Shown here piece by piece: positions 29,996 through 39,043 of a stretch of DNA of 64,000 nucleotides; within the stretch, counting starts at the first letter, position 1; each line of letters starts with the position of its first letter. This stretch comes from an uncultured Paracoccaceae bacterium (GTDB taxonomy: Bacteria; Pseudomonadota; Alphaproteobacteria; Rhodobacterales; Rhodobacteraceae), in NCBI GenBank assembly GCA_937920555.1, contig CAKZTM010000008.1:1-64000 (forward strand). The letters run 5' to 3'. The notes beneath the pieces were generated by a model. It was not told the origin of the DNA. It searched no databases and worked only from the letters and a program-made list of their open reading frames with translations. The position numbers and the translations under genes are program-made.

Positions 29996-31552
29996 CTAAA
30001 AATCCGTGGGCACGCCGCCTTCGGATTTGCGGCGGGCCACAAAGGATTGCAATTCTTCTTTGATGCCGTCGTCAATTGCGGGGGCTTCAAACTCGCCCAA
30101 GATGTCTTTCCAGACCTTGTTGGCGCGCTGGGCGGTCCATTGGCTGCCTGCTTCTTCCCAGGCCTCATAGTTGCGCCAATCGCTCAAAAACGGGGTGTAA
30201 AACGCAGTTTCGTAGCGTTCTTGTGTGTGGTCGCAGCCGAAAAAATGACCGTCCGGCCCTACGTCTTTGATGGCGTCTACCGCGAGGCTTTCGGGGGAAT
30301 AATCCACAATTGCCGGTTCAAAATAGCGCTGGAATTGCTGCAACGTCTCGCAGTCCATTATGAATTTCTCGTAGGATGCGATCAGGCCGCCCTCTAACCA
30401 GCCTGCGGCGTGATAGACCAGATTAACGCCAGAGTTCACCGCGGCCCACATGGAGTTCATGCTTTCCCACATGGCTTGCCCGTCCGGTGCGTTGGCCGCG
30501 CATGCGTTGGAGGCTCTGAGCGGGATGCCGTAGTGACGGGTCATTTGGCCAGAGATTTGTGTGGCGCGCACATATTCTGGTGTCCCGAAGGCCGGTGCGC
30601 CGGACTTCATATCCACATTGGAGGTGAACGAGCCCAAGATGCACGGACAGCCGGGATTGATGAATTGAAACAGGGCAATCGCGGCCAAGCCTTCGGCCAG
30701 AAATTGCACCACGGCACCGGGCATGGTGACCGGCGCCATCGCCCCTGCGAGGGTGAACGGGGTGACCACAACAGGTTGTCCGCGACGTGCAAAGCGCATG
30801 GCCCCGTCGAGCATCGGCCAGTCATGTTTGAGCGGTGATGAGGAGTTGATGTTGGTGTATACTCGCGGTTTGGAGAAGAATTCGTCCGCGTCCAGACCCG
30901 AGGCGATCCGTGTCATTTCCAGCACGTCCTCCACCCGCTCGGAGCCCAGCGAATAGGCGTGCACCACTTTGTCGGTGAGGGTCAGTTTGTCGTAGAGGCA
31001 ATCAAGGTGCCGAATGGAGGCATGCACGTCCACCGGTTCCACCGGGTAGCCACCGGCCACATGGATGCAATTGAAATATTGGGTGAATTTGATCAGGTCG
31101 CGGAAGCTGTCCATGTCGCCAACCCGGTGGCCCCGGTCCAGATCCATGACATTGGGCGGGGAGGAGACGTTCACAAAGCACATATGCTTGCCGCCGATGG
31201 TGATCTTGCGGTCCGGATTGCGCGGTGTGATGTCGAATTGAGACGGGGCATGGCTGATCATCTCCATCACCCAAGCGCGGTCCATTTTGACGTTCTGGTC
31301 CTCTACCTTGCAGCCTGCTTTGCGCAGGTAGTCCAGAGCCTCGTCGTTGAGAAATTCGATACCGATCTCTTCGAGCACTTCCATGGCCGCATTATGGAGC
31401 GCCTCTACCCCCTCGGGCGGGAGCGGTTCTGTGGGGGCGTCCGTGTTCACCGGTATCCGCCACGGGGTTTGCTCGATGGCCCGTTTGGCGGCGCGGCGGG
31501 CGTTGCCAGCACGGCCGCCTGACCGGCGGGTTCTGGTTGGTTTTTCGGACAC
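29996..31552 (-). CDS. Trimethylamine methyltransferase (MttB) superfamily protein, non-pyrrolysine type
   Basis: 518 aa MttB-like with no internal in-frame stop; likely GTG start (VSEKPTRTRRSGGRAGNARRAAK) with upstream GGGAGA; ORF track extends to 31696. Confidence 0.88.
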   Translation of the reverse strand: MSEKPTRTRRSGGRAGNARRAAKRAIEQTPWRIPVNTDAPTEPLPPEGVEALHNAAMEVLEEIGIEFLNDEALDYLRKAGCKVEDQNVKMDRAWVMEMISHAPSQFDITPRNPDRKITIGGKHMCFVNVSSPPNVMDLDRGHRVGDMDSFRDLIKFTQYFNCIHVAGGYPVEPVDVHASIRHLDCLYDKLTLTDKVVHAYSLGSERVEDVLEMTRIASGLDADEFFSKPRVYTNINSSSPLKHDWPMLDGAMRFARRGQPVVVTPFTLAGAMAPVTMPGAVVQFLAEGLAAIALFQFINPGCPCILGSFTSNVDMKSGAPAFGTPEYVRATQISGQMTRHYGIPLRASNACAANAPDGQAMWESMNSMWAAVNSGVNLVYHAAGWLEGGLIASYEKFIMDCETLQQFQRYFEPAIVDYSPESLAVDAIKDVGPDGHFFGCDHTQERYETAFYTPFLSDWRNYEAWEEAGSQWTAQRANKVWKDILGEFEAPAIDDGIKEELQSFVARRKSEGGVPTDF

Positions 31553-31634
31553 ATGTTTCTCCCTGTTTGGGCCATCCAACGCACTGGGAGGCCGCGCGGC
31601 TGTCGGGAAAGCGACATGGTATGTCGCTATAGGT

Positions 31635-32381
31635 TCAGAGCCCCTTAGAAAGCCAATTGGGCAGCTCTTTAATTGTTGGAAGTACCACATCTGCAAATGG
31701 TGAAAGGTCGTCTTGGGTGGCGGGTCCAGTCAGCACGCCGACGGTCACCATGCCAGCGGCACGCCCGGCGATCAGATCATGGGTGGCGTCGCCGATCATG
31801 GCAACTTGGGCCGGGGCCAAGTTTTGTGCCGCGCAAAAAGCCTGCTGCATGCCCGGTTCAGGTTTGCTGCCAAACCCGCTGTCATAGCCTGCGATAAAGT
31901 GGAACAGATCGGTGATGCCTGCCGCATCGAGATGGGCGCGGGCCGGGCTTTCGGCGTCGTTGGTGGCAACTCCGAGCGTGAAGCCTTGAGTATGGAGCGC
32001 CGTCAGGAGGGGTTTGAGCGGGGTGACTTGCACTTGTTGGGCATGTTGTGCGGTGTCAGTCATCAAGGCCACAAGCTCGGCCGTGGTTCGGTCGGGCAGA
32101 TGGTGGGCCACGGCTGTTGCGATCTCATGGGGAGTGCCCGCGATAACGACGCTTTTGGGGTCAAATTTTTGGGTTTGAATGTCGAACCCAAGATTGGCCG
32201 CAAGCTGTGGTGCTTGTGCGCCTGCCAGTGTGTGGAAGAAATCTGCCGCCCACCTGCCCCATGTGGCGTTGAAGTCGAATAATGTGCCGTCCTTGTCAAA
32301 CAGGAGCCCTTTGATACTGTGCAATTGATCTACCTTTTTGCCGCTTGGAGCTTGTATGACCCGTGCGCCTGTCACACGCAA
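31635..32381 (-). CDS. HAD family hydrolase (phosphoglycolate phosphatase-like)
   Basis: GLLFDKDGTLFDFN, GVATNDAESPARAHL, MIGDATHDLIAGRAAGM; true start may be nearer 32324 because the ORF-track start overlaps the divergent thioesterase. Confidence 0.85.
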   Translation of the reverse strand: MRVTGARVIQAPSGKKVDQLHSIKGLLFDKDGTLFDFNATWGRWAADFFHTLAGAQAPQLAANLGFDIQTQKFDPKSVVIAGTPHEIATAVAHHLPDRTTAELVALMTDTAQHAQQVQVTPLKPLLTALHTQGFTLGVATNDAESPARAHLDAAGITDLFHFIAGYDSGFGSKPEPGMQQAFCAAQNLAPAQVAMIGDATHDLIAGRAAGMVTVGVLTGPATQDDLSPFADVVLPTIKELPNWLSKGL

Positions 32382-32796
32382 AGCCTTTGCGTATTTTTAC
32401 GAAATGACGACCCGCTGGCGCGACAATGACGTCTATGATCATGTTAATAATGCGGTGTTTTACGAGTATATCGACACCGGCGTGAACGCATGGATCAAGC
32501 TGGAGGCCGGTTTGGATGTGCCCGGTGGGGATGTGGTCGGTTTGGTGGTGCATTCTGCATGTGATTTTTACGCTCCCTTGTCGTTTCCCGGGCGGGTCAC
32601 AGCCGGGCTGGCTGTTGAGAAGATCGGGCGCAGTTCTGTGACCTACCGGGTGGGATTGTTTGCGGGTGACGCGGGTAGGGCGGCGGCTGATGCGCGGTTC
32701 ACCCATGTCTATGTGGGCCGTGGTGATCGTCGTCCTGTGGCGTTGCCGCCTGAGTTCCGGGCGGCGTTGGAAGGGATTGCCCGGCCTGCCCGGTAG
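32356..32796 (+). CDS. Acyl-CoA thioesterase (4-hydroxybenzoyl-CoA thioesterase-like hotdog fold)
   Basis: TTRWRDNDVYDHVNNAVFYEYIDTGVNAW. Confidence 0.88.
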   Translation: MTRAPVTRKAFAYFYEMTTRWRDNDVYDHVNNAVFYEYIDTGVNAWIKLEAGLDVPGGDVVGLVVHSACDFYAPLSFPGRVTAGLAVEKIGRSSVTYRVGLFAGDAGRAAADARFTHVYVGRGDRRPVALPPEFRAALEGIARPAR

Positions 32797-32810
32797 GGCG
32801 TTTGGCGGGG

Positions 32811-33107
32811 TCACGCCCGCTTGGCGATCAGGTTTTGGATGAGCGAGACTTGAAAGCGTTCCAGCGCCGGATCAAGGCTGTAATAGGTGAAACGGCCTTT
32901 GATTTTGCGGTTGATCAGGCCCGCGTCTCTGAGCGGGCGAAGGTGGTGGAAGAGTGAGGCGCCGCGAATGCCGGTTTTGCCTTCAATCGCCTCGAACGTC
33001 ATGCCTTTTGGTGCCGCGGCCAGAAGTTTGATGATTTTCAGGCGGCGTGTGTGGCCCAAAGCTGAGAAAAACTGCGCGAGTTTCTGGGATTTGGTCAGAT
33101 ATTCCAT
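32811..33107 (-). CDS. ArsR/HTH_20-type winged-helix transcriptional regulator
   Basis: FFSALGHTRRLKIIKLLAAAPKGMTFEAIEGKTGIRGASLFHHLRPLRDAGLINRKIKGRFTYYSLD. Confidence 0.88.
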   Translation of the reverse strand: MEYLTKSQKLAQFFSALGHTRRLKIIKLLAAAPKGMTFEAIEGKTGIRGASLFHHLRPLRDAGLINRKIKGRFTYYSLDPALERFQVSLIQNLIAKRA

Positions 33108-33137
33108 GAACGGTGTCTCCTTGGATTTGCAACGTTT

Positions 33138-33157
33138 CTACTTTTCTAGAAGAGTAG
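33138..33157. repeat. CTAG-centred palindrome, copy A
   Basis: CTACTTTTCTAGAAGAGTAG, 31 bp upstream of the ArsR-type gene start. Confidence 0.75.
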
Positions 33158-33253
33158 AATTGATAAGTCGTAAACACCTAAGAACATTGGAGATTTTTTG
33201 TACGTTTTGGGTGAAAATTGATCGTAAGGGGTGCTTGTTTGGTCCAACTCTTC

Positions 33254-33337
33254 ACAAGTCACAAGTCACAAGTCACAAGTCACAAGTCACAAGTCACAAG
33301 TCACAAGTCACAAGTCACAAGTCACAAGTCACAAGTC
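33254..33337. repeat. Perfect heptanucleotide tandem repeat (ACAAGTC) x12
   Basis: 84 bp of uninterrupted acaagtc units, counted directly. Confidence 0.98.
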
Positions 33338-33396
33338 GTGCCGGTTGCCAGGGCGATCTTACATCTGCCCGTCCGGCCGACACTTTGTGGCGAACT

Positions 33397-34527
33397 TTAG
33401 TCTGGTGTGAAGTAAATCAGCGTTGTGTGCCCACCCGCACTTCGGTTGTAAAGCGGGCGGCGGATGGCAATCACATCTTCCATATCTTGGCGCGGAAACC
33501 GCGACAAATACAGCTCGAACCACGCAAAATACTGGTCATCTTGTTGATAGGTCAGTTTTTGATCCAGAGTGGAGACATGCCTGTTGAGCACCCGCAAGTC
33601 CTCCAAAATGGCCATGTTGAACGACACAAGCGTGTGGAGCGATTTTCCATCAATGTTCAAACCAAAAAGATCGTAGCCCTGCCGTTCGGCAATCTGCGCA
33701 ATCCAAACCAAATACATCAAAGCATAGTTTTGGTAATGTGCCGCCAATTCGCCGCGCTCCATTTCCAAAGGAAGTGCCCCATCCGGCTCGGCACCTGCAA
33801 GTGCCGAATAGATCGCACTGACCCCGAACTGAAACAGCTGGTTGTCCTGGGTCAACACACCCACCATCGCCCCATATAAGGCGCGCCTGTAAAAATGGTT
33901 GTTGCAGCAGGTCCCCCGCCCCCCCGGATAGGAGGCATGCAGCCGCGCCAGCCGCTTCAGCCACGCCTCCACCACATCCAGATCGCGGTGGCGGTCTGTC
34001 ACGAAGGGGCGGACCGTACTTAAAGCCATTGCGGCGGCAAAAATCGGCGATTCAATCTGATACCATGCCTGTCTGCGCAGGTTGGTATAGTGAAAATCTT
34101 CAAACGCCTCGGCAACTGCCCATTTGTGCAACAGATCCACCAGGCAATCGGCGTGATATCTGTCCGTGGCCACCAATTGCGCAGCGGCCAGTTCGTGCAC
34201 GGCCTCCTCAAACGCCAGATAAGGCCGCGCAACTTCGCGCCAGTTTTCTTGGTCCTCGTAAAATCCGGGGATGACCGCCCGGTGATCCAAAAGCGGCAAT
34301 TGCAGCATATCCCGGCAGGACCGGCCCATCTTCAAATGGGACACCTCAACACGCATCATTTCGGAGCGCACGCCTGCCAGATACGCCCGCCGAGCGTCCA
34401 CATCGAAATACCCTGCCGTGCTGTCGGTGACCTTATAGTCGCTCAAATCAAGCGCCAGCCGCTCCTCATAGGTTAAGCCCCAAGCCGCACCGGCAAACAT
34501 CCAGAACATCACAATCAACAACCGCAT
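33397..34527 (-). CDS. Alginate lyase family protein (AlgL-like), secreted
   Basis: Signal peptide MRLLIVMFWMFAGAAWG; GTCCNNHFYRRALYGAMVGVLTQDNQLFQFGVSAIYSALAGAEPDGALPLEMERGELAAHYQNYAL; start overlaps the upstream stop (TGATG). Confidence 0.82.
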   Translation of the reverse strand: MRLLIVMFWMFAGAAWGLTYEERLALDLSDYKVTDSTAGYFDVDARRAYLAGVRSEMMRVEVSHLKMGRSCRDMLQLPLLDHRAVIPGFYEDQENWREVARPYLAFEEAVHELAAAQLVATDRYHADCLVDLLHKWAVAEAFEDFHYTNLRRQAWYQIESPIFAAAMALSTVRPFVTDRHRDLDVVEAWLKRLARLHASYPGGRGTCCNNHFYRRALYGAMVGVLTQDNQLFQFGVSAIYSALAGAEPDGALPLEMERGELAAHYQNYALMYLVWIAQIAERQGYDLFGLNIDGKSLHTLVSFNMAILEDLRVLNRHVSTLDQKLTYQQDDQYFAWFELYLSRFPRQDMEDVIAIRRPLYNRSAGGHTTLIYFTPD

Positions 34528-35918
34528 CAATAGCCCGCAACATGTTTGAATTTTTCCATCAACGGCAGACGGTCGGTGACGAACACATCCGCAGGCACCC
34601 CGATTGTGGAGGGCGGTAGCGGCTCTTGCACCACAAATGTGACTGAGCCCAAGGAATGGTCCTTGCGCAGCCATGTGGGAAAACCGATGCGTGGCCGGGT
34701 TTGGCCGTCCAGCAATATGGTCTCAATTGTCGCAGGGATCAGCCTTTGGGTGCCTGCCAGACGCACGAAAGCCGATTGACCGTTGGTGAAATTCTTCGCG
34801 TCCTTGAGCGGGATCAGCGCCTCGACGCGCAAGTGGTCCGGTCCGGTCTTGGCCAAGGTCATCAGCGGATCGCCCTCGATCAGCCACGCGCCGTCTTCTT
34901 GCACCCAAGAGACAACGCAGTCGCACGGCGCGAATTGGCTCAGGGCGGCCAAGCGCAGCTCCAGCGCTTTCATCCGGCCGATCTCCAAGCTGATTTCGTC
35001 CTCCAACAGCTCAATGGAGGCCGCATCCGGCCCCAATGATTGCACTGCCTTGATCTGCGGCTCATCCAAAGCGGAAACGTCGCGCGGATTGATAATCAGG
35101 CCCCTCCGGTCGCGTGAGGCTTCCAAAAACGCCAGCCGGGCACGGGACAGGTCCAGATCCGCTTCGATTTTGGCGGCTCTGAGCGCAAATAGCGGATCGT
35201 CGCGCGAAACCGTGTCGCCAGCTTGTCCAACAGCCAGCTCCAACCGGCCCATACCGGGGCTTAAAATATCCACTTTGGGGGCGGTCACGGAGGCAAAGGA
35301 ACTCTCGATAATCATGTATTTGTCGTAGATAGAGATCAGCGAGACCGTCAGGATCAATGCACAAAGCACACTTGCAAAGCCTGCAATCATTCGCGGCTTC
35401 CAATTGCTGCGTACCACGACTTCCGCAGGTTTGGCCGGTGCTTTACCGGTCCCTGTGGGGTCGTCCATGGCCCGCATCACGTCATCTGCATTGGCGATTT
35501 GGCCATTGAGATAAGCGCGGATGACCCGGCGAAGTGCCTGTTCTTCGCGGGGGCTGATATCGGTGATCGCAAAGAGCAAGCGCTGGTCTGCACCTTCGCC
35601 CTCCATGCCCACAAACCCGGCGCGAATGGCCAACTCCAGCACGAAGCCGGAGAGGTTGATCCGCAGTTGGAAAGGTTGGTCGTTTAACGCGAAGGCTTTA
35701 TGATCCAGCACCACCTGATCACCGGTAATGACATCGGTGCCCTCGTGGAGCAGCTCAAACCCGCCAATGGAAAACTTGGTGCCTTGAAGCACAAAATTGT
35801 CGGACCGGGCCACAAAAGGCAGCACCACTTCCGAATAGGTCCGCCCGTCGCGCGGCTCATCGACCACACCGGGGACCATATCCCATGCTTCTGCGGTGCC
35901 TGTAACCTTGATGCTCAT
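34527..35918 (-). CDS. Alg44-like protein (PilZ-like N-terminus plus HlyD-like domain)
   Basis: KFSIGGFELL (PilZ-like), TM segment, and the Alg44-type APCDC element (FAPCDCVVSWVQEDGAWLIEGDPLMTLAK). Confidence 0.8.
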   Translation of the reverse strand: MSIKVTGTAEAWDMVPGVVDEPRDGRTYSEVVLPFVARSDNFVLQGTKFSIGGFELLHEGTDVITGDQVVLDHKAFALNDQPFQLRINLSGFVLELAIRAGFVGMEGEGADQRLLFAITDISPREEQALRRVIRAYLNGQIANADDVMRAMDDPTGTGKAPAKPAEVVVRSNWKPRMIAGFASVLCALILTVSLISIYDKYMIIESSFASVTAPKVDILSPGMGRLELAVGQAGDTVSRDDPLFALRAAKIEADLDLSRARLAFLEASRDRRGLIINPRDVSALDEPQIKAVQSLGPDAASIELLEDEISLEIGRMKALELRLAALSQFAPCDCVVSWVQEDGAWLIEGDPLMTLAKTGPDHLRVEALIPLKDAKNFTNGQSAFVRLAGTQRLIPATIETILLDGQTRPRIGFPTWLRKDHSLGSVTFVVQEPLPPSTIGVPADVFVTDRLPLMEKFKHVAGY

Positions 35919-35919
35919 C

Positions 35920-37542
35920 TCACAAGCCCGCCCAAGTTAAGGTGCGAAATGTGAGAGCGATATCGGTGGTGTCCGGCATGGTAAACTCGCCGGAGACCAC
36001 CCCCATGACAAATGCAAACAGGACGAATGCGGTGGCATGAAGGGTAACGGTGGAGAACACCTCTAACCGGTTGATCTGTTTGGCGCCTGCCACTTTTTGG
36101 CGATTCCATCCTTGGGTGTTGAGCCGGAACGACATGTGGATTTTCAAAAGCGCGCCGTAAAACTGATTGTAATAGAGCAAAAACGGCCACAAGAAGCTGA
36201 AGCGCCGGTAAGAGGCGCCAAAAATCAGGGAAAATACCAGCCGGGTGACCGCGATCCAGACCAGGTAGAACAGCAGGTAAATCGGGCTTAGAATGAGCGC
36301 GAACATTACCGCCAGAAGTGGCCCTACCAGCGAGGTCCACATGGACAGGCGCTGATCGACCAAGGCCCACCAGGTGAAAAACCCGCAGGTTGCAGGCCCC
36401 AGTGCTATGGCGCGACCAGATGTGCGCATCATGTTGCCAAACCAGCGGATCATCAGTCCCTTAGAGGACAGGAAAAACCGATCACGGTCCGGCAGTTCTT
36501 CCAGCCCGTAAGCTTTTACATCCGGCACATAGAGCATCTTCACGCCGCGCTGCATGCAATAATACCATGTGGATTTGTCATCACCTGAGACGAATTTAAA
36601 TTTGCCGAACCGCCAATGGGTGATGTTGTCATTGTCCAACATCTCAATGAAAGCCGGGTCCGTGGCGTATTTCGTGCGGAAAATCGAATAACGCCCGGTG
36701 AGCACCAAAAGGCGTTTTGAGAGCGCCATGGAGGCCATCAGAATATGCCGCTGGGCATAGCGCAATGTGTACCATTCGCGGGTGATATGATCGCCCGACA
36801 CCACGCTGTCATTATTGGTGGTGATGGCCCCGATATCGGGCTGAGAGATGAAAAACGGGATGGTCCGGCGCAGCGCTCCGGGTTCCAGGATGATATCGCC
36901 GTCCATGAAAACAGTCACAGAATTAAGCGACGGTGCACGCCGCGAGATAACCCGAAGTGCCATGGCCATGGCCGAGCGCTTGCCGTCGCCAAGCTGGAAT
37001 TGGGTGACGATCTCTATGTTTTGAGGGGACCCGTTTTCTTCCCAAATCTGCTTCATCAAATGACGGTCCCGGTGGGAGGTGACAGAGGCCACAATGGTCG
37101 TGGGCACCCCGTAATCGAGCACGTTTTTGATCAGGGCATCATACACCGCGTGATACTCGACGGGATCAACTTTGTAAGACATTACAATGGCATAGACATG
37201 CTCCACTTTCAGGCGGGACCCGGCCTCGTCGGCATCGAAGCGCAATGTCGGGAAACGATGTTTGAGAAATACCCAGGCGCGCAGAAAATGCGTCATCATC
37301 CAAGAGTAGCGCCAAACGGCGATCATCCCCACGGTCGAGAAAAACGTGGCCGCCCGCTTTGGCGGCGAAAACTCAGCGATCAACGCAATCGCGGCAATGG
37401 TGAGGCTGAGATAAACAAACCCTAAAAACATCTCCAAACGCCATGGGCTTGGCGTCTCCTCCTGGAGCGCCTGTGGGATGAAATCCAGCTTGTCCAAGCC
37501 ACTGGGCATTGCGCCAATGAGCCTCCGTTGGTGCGACAACAT
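35920..37542 (-). CDS. Alg8-like processive glycosyltransferase (GT2)
   Basis: VFMDGDIILEPGALRR, YAQRHILMASMALSKRLLVLTGRYSIFRTKYA, VSGDDKSTWYYCMQRGVKMLYVPDV, GLMIRWFGNMMRTSGRAIALGP. Confidence 0.85.
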   Translation of the reverse strand: MLSHQRRLIGAMPSGLDKLDFIPQALQEETPSPWRLEMFLGFVYLSLTIAAIALIAEFSPPKRAATFFSTVGMIAVWRYSWMMTHFLRAWVFLKHRFPTLRFDADEAGSRLKVEHVYAIVMSYKVDPVEYHAVYDALIKNVLDYGVPTTIVASVTSHRDRHLMKQIWEENGSPQNIEIVTQFQLGDGKRSAMAMALRVISRRAPSLNSVTVFMDGDIILEPGALRRTIPFFISQPDIGAITTNNDSVVSGDHITREWYTLRYAQRHILMASMALSKRLLVLTGRYSIFRTKYATDPAFIEMLDNDNITHWRFGKFKFVSGDDKSTWYYCMQRGVKMLYVPDVKAYGLEELPDRDRFFLSSKGLMIRWFGNMMRTSGRAIALGPATCGFFTWWALVDQRLSMWTSLVGPLLAVMFALILSPIYLLFYLVWIAVTRLVFSLIFGASYRRFSFLWPFLLYYNQFYGALLKIHMSFRLNTQGWNRQKVAGAKQINRLEVFSTVTLHATAFVLFAFVMGVVSGEFTMPDTTDIALTFRTLTWAGL

Positions 37543-37755
37543 CCGGTGATTTCCGGTGCGCGTGCCAAGGCTTATGAATCAATTAACACAAAATTAAGGC
37601 CAAATCTGTGTGCAACTGTGGCTGGGTTAAAACGGCATCGCAGCTTTCAATGTTCTACAAATATCCCCCGCCCGGAGGGCAAACCCGAGCGCAGCGAGAT
37701 AAAAATAATGCGCCGTTCAGGCGCTCATTTTAGCAACAGTTCATCCGGTACTGGC

Positions 37756-38490
37756 TCACCCGGCATGGGCGCGCAGCAGCCGCGCTCTGGTCTCGGGCAC
37801 GCGCCCGACCTCAAGTCCGGTAAACACATGAAGCGTGTTAAGGTCTTTATCCACAACCGCATGATCCGAGACCCAGCCGCCCATGACCAAATAGGTCCGC
37901 AACAGCGGCGGCATGGCCCGCATGGCGGCTTTAAGGTTCGGCTTGCGCGGCTTTAACGCGGTTGCAAACCGAAACACACGCGGCGCCTTGACCCGTGGCA
38001 ACCACCGCTTTGGCGCCAGATGATGCTCTTTCAGCAGTGCAAACGGCTCCACATGCGCGGCGGTATCCGTGCCTGAAAATGATGAGCAACCAAACAGCAT
38101 ATCCACCTTATTTTCATCCACATAGGTGGTCATGGCGCTCCAGGCGACCCGCAAAACCGCTGCATCTTTATAGTCGGGATGCACGCAAAAACGGCCCATT
38201 TCGACCATCGATCCCTCATAGGCTTCCAGAGCGGATAAATCGTAATATTGTGCCGAATAGGACCGGGCAATCTCGGTGCCGTTTTTGAGCGGCAGGAAGC
38301 GAAAACAGCATACCAGCGTGCCTGTGGTGCAGTCTTCAACAAGGACATGGCGGCAAATGGCATCGAAACCGTCCGTGTCTACACCATCGTCTTTGCGAAA
38401 TAGTGAGGACCGAAGTCTTTGCGCCGCGATCAGGTCCGCGTCTGTTTGGGCAAAACGCGCCTGATATTTTCCGTGTGATTTACCCGCCAT
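37756..38490 (-). CDS. olsB: GNAT-type N-acyltransferase, OlsB-like (ornithine lipid synthesis)
   Basis: AAQRLRSSLFR...FDAICRHVLVEDCTTGTLVCCFRFLPL, VEMGRFCVHPDYKDAAVLRVAW, LLFGCSSFSGTD. Confidence 0.65.
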   Translation of the reverse strand: MAGKSHGKYQARFAQTDADLIAAQRLRSSLFRKDDGVDTDGFDAICRHVLVEDCTTGTLVCCFRFLPLKNGTEIARSYSAQYYDLSALEAYEGSMVEMGRFCVHPDYKDAAVLRVAWSAMTTYVDENKVDMLFGCSSFSGTDTAAHVEPFALLKEHHLAPKRWLPRVKAPRVFRFATALKPRKPNLKAAMRAMPPLLRTYLVMGGWVSDHAVVDKDLNTLHVFTGLEVGRVPETRARLLRAHAG

Positions 38491-38539
38491 CTGCTGCTCC
38501 TCAAGCGCATCACTGTTTTTAATTTAATACTTTCAAAGA

Positions 38540-38557
38540 CTGACATCAATGTGACAC
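38540..38557 (-). promoter_or_regulatory. Candidate PhoB box upstream of the olsB-like gene
   Basis: Minus strand GTGTCAC-attg-ATGTCAG (TGTCA repeated at 11 bp), followed about 10 bp later by TATTAA. Confidence 0.6.
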
Positions 38558-38638
38558 CACTCAAAGTTGATGTCGTCTTGCACAAATCCCAATACCACCT
38601 ATTTCTGGGGAACCTTACAGCCGACAAGGAGCGGACAT

Positions 38639-39034
38639 ATGCGAGATAAGATTGTGAAGACCGATGCGGAATGGAAAGCCCAACTGTCGGATCTGGCGTA
38701 TAAGGTGACACGTCAGGCAGGTACTGAGCGGGCGTTCACGAATGATAATTTCCCCAAAGATCCGGGCACGTTTCGCTGCATGTGTTGTGATGCACCGTTG
38801 TTTGATGGCGAGACAAAGTTTGACAGCGGCACCGGTTGGCCGTCTTTCTTCCAGCCTCTGGATGCGGACGCGGTGGAGGAGCATGAGGATAACGGCTGGT
38901 TCATGAAGCGCACCGAGGTGGTCTGTGCCACATGCGACGCGCATTTGGGGCATGTTTTCCCAGATGGGCCGCAGCCTACGGGGTTGCGTTACTGCATGAA
39001 CGGGGTTGCGCTCAAATTTGAGCCCAAGGACTGA
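38639..39034 (+). CDS. msrB: Peptide-methionine (R)-S-oxide reductase
   Basis: [58 protein letters not shown]. Confidence 0.95.
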   Translation: MRDKIVKTDAEWKAQLSDLAYKVTRQAGTERAFTNDNFPKDPGTFRCMCCDAPLFDGETKFDSGTGWPSFFQPLDADAVEEHEDNGWFMKRTEVVCATCDAHLGHVFPDGPQPTGLRYCMNGVALKFEPKD

Positions 39035-39043
39035 CCGGGCAGA

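Noticed and set aside
29996-31552. Pyrrolysine-encoding MttB
   Set aside because: The reading frame contains no in-frame TAG, so pyrrolysine is not expected
33254-33337. Heptamer tandem repeat as a CRISPR array
   Set aside because: Units are 7 bp, contiguous, with no spacers
32887-33879. 330-aa plus-strand ORF containing TSHKSQV repeats
   Set aside because: The peptide repeat comes from reading through the ACAAGTC tandem repeat; the ORF runs antisense through the ArsR-type and algL-like genes
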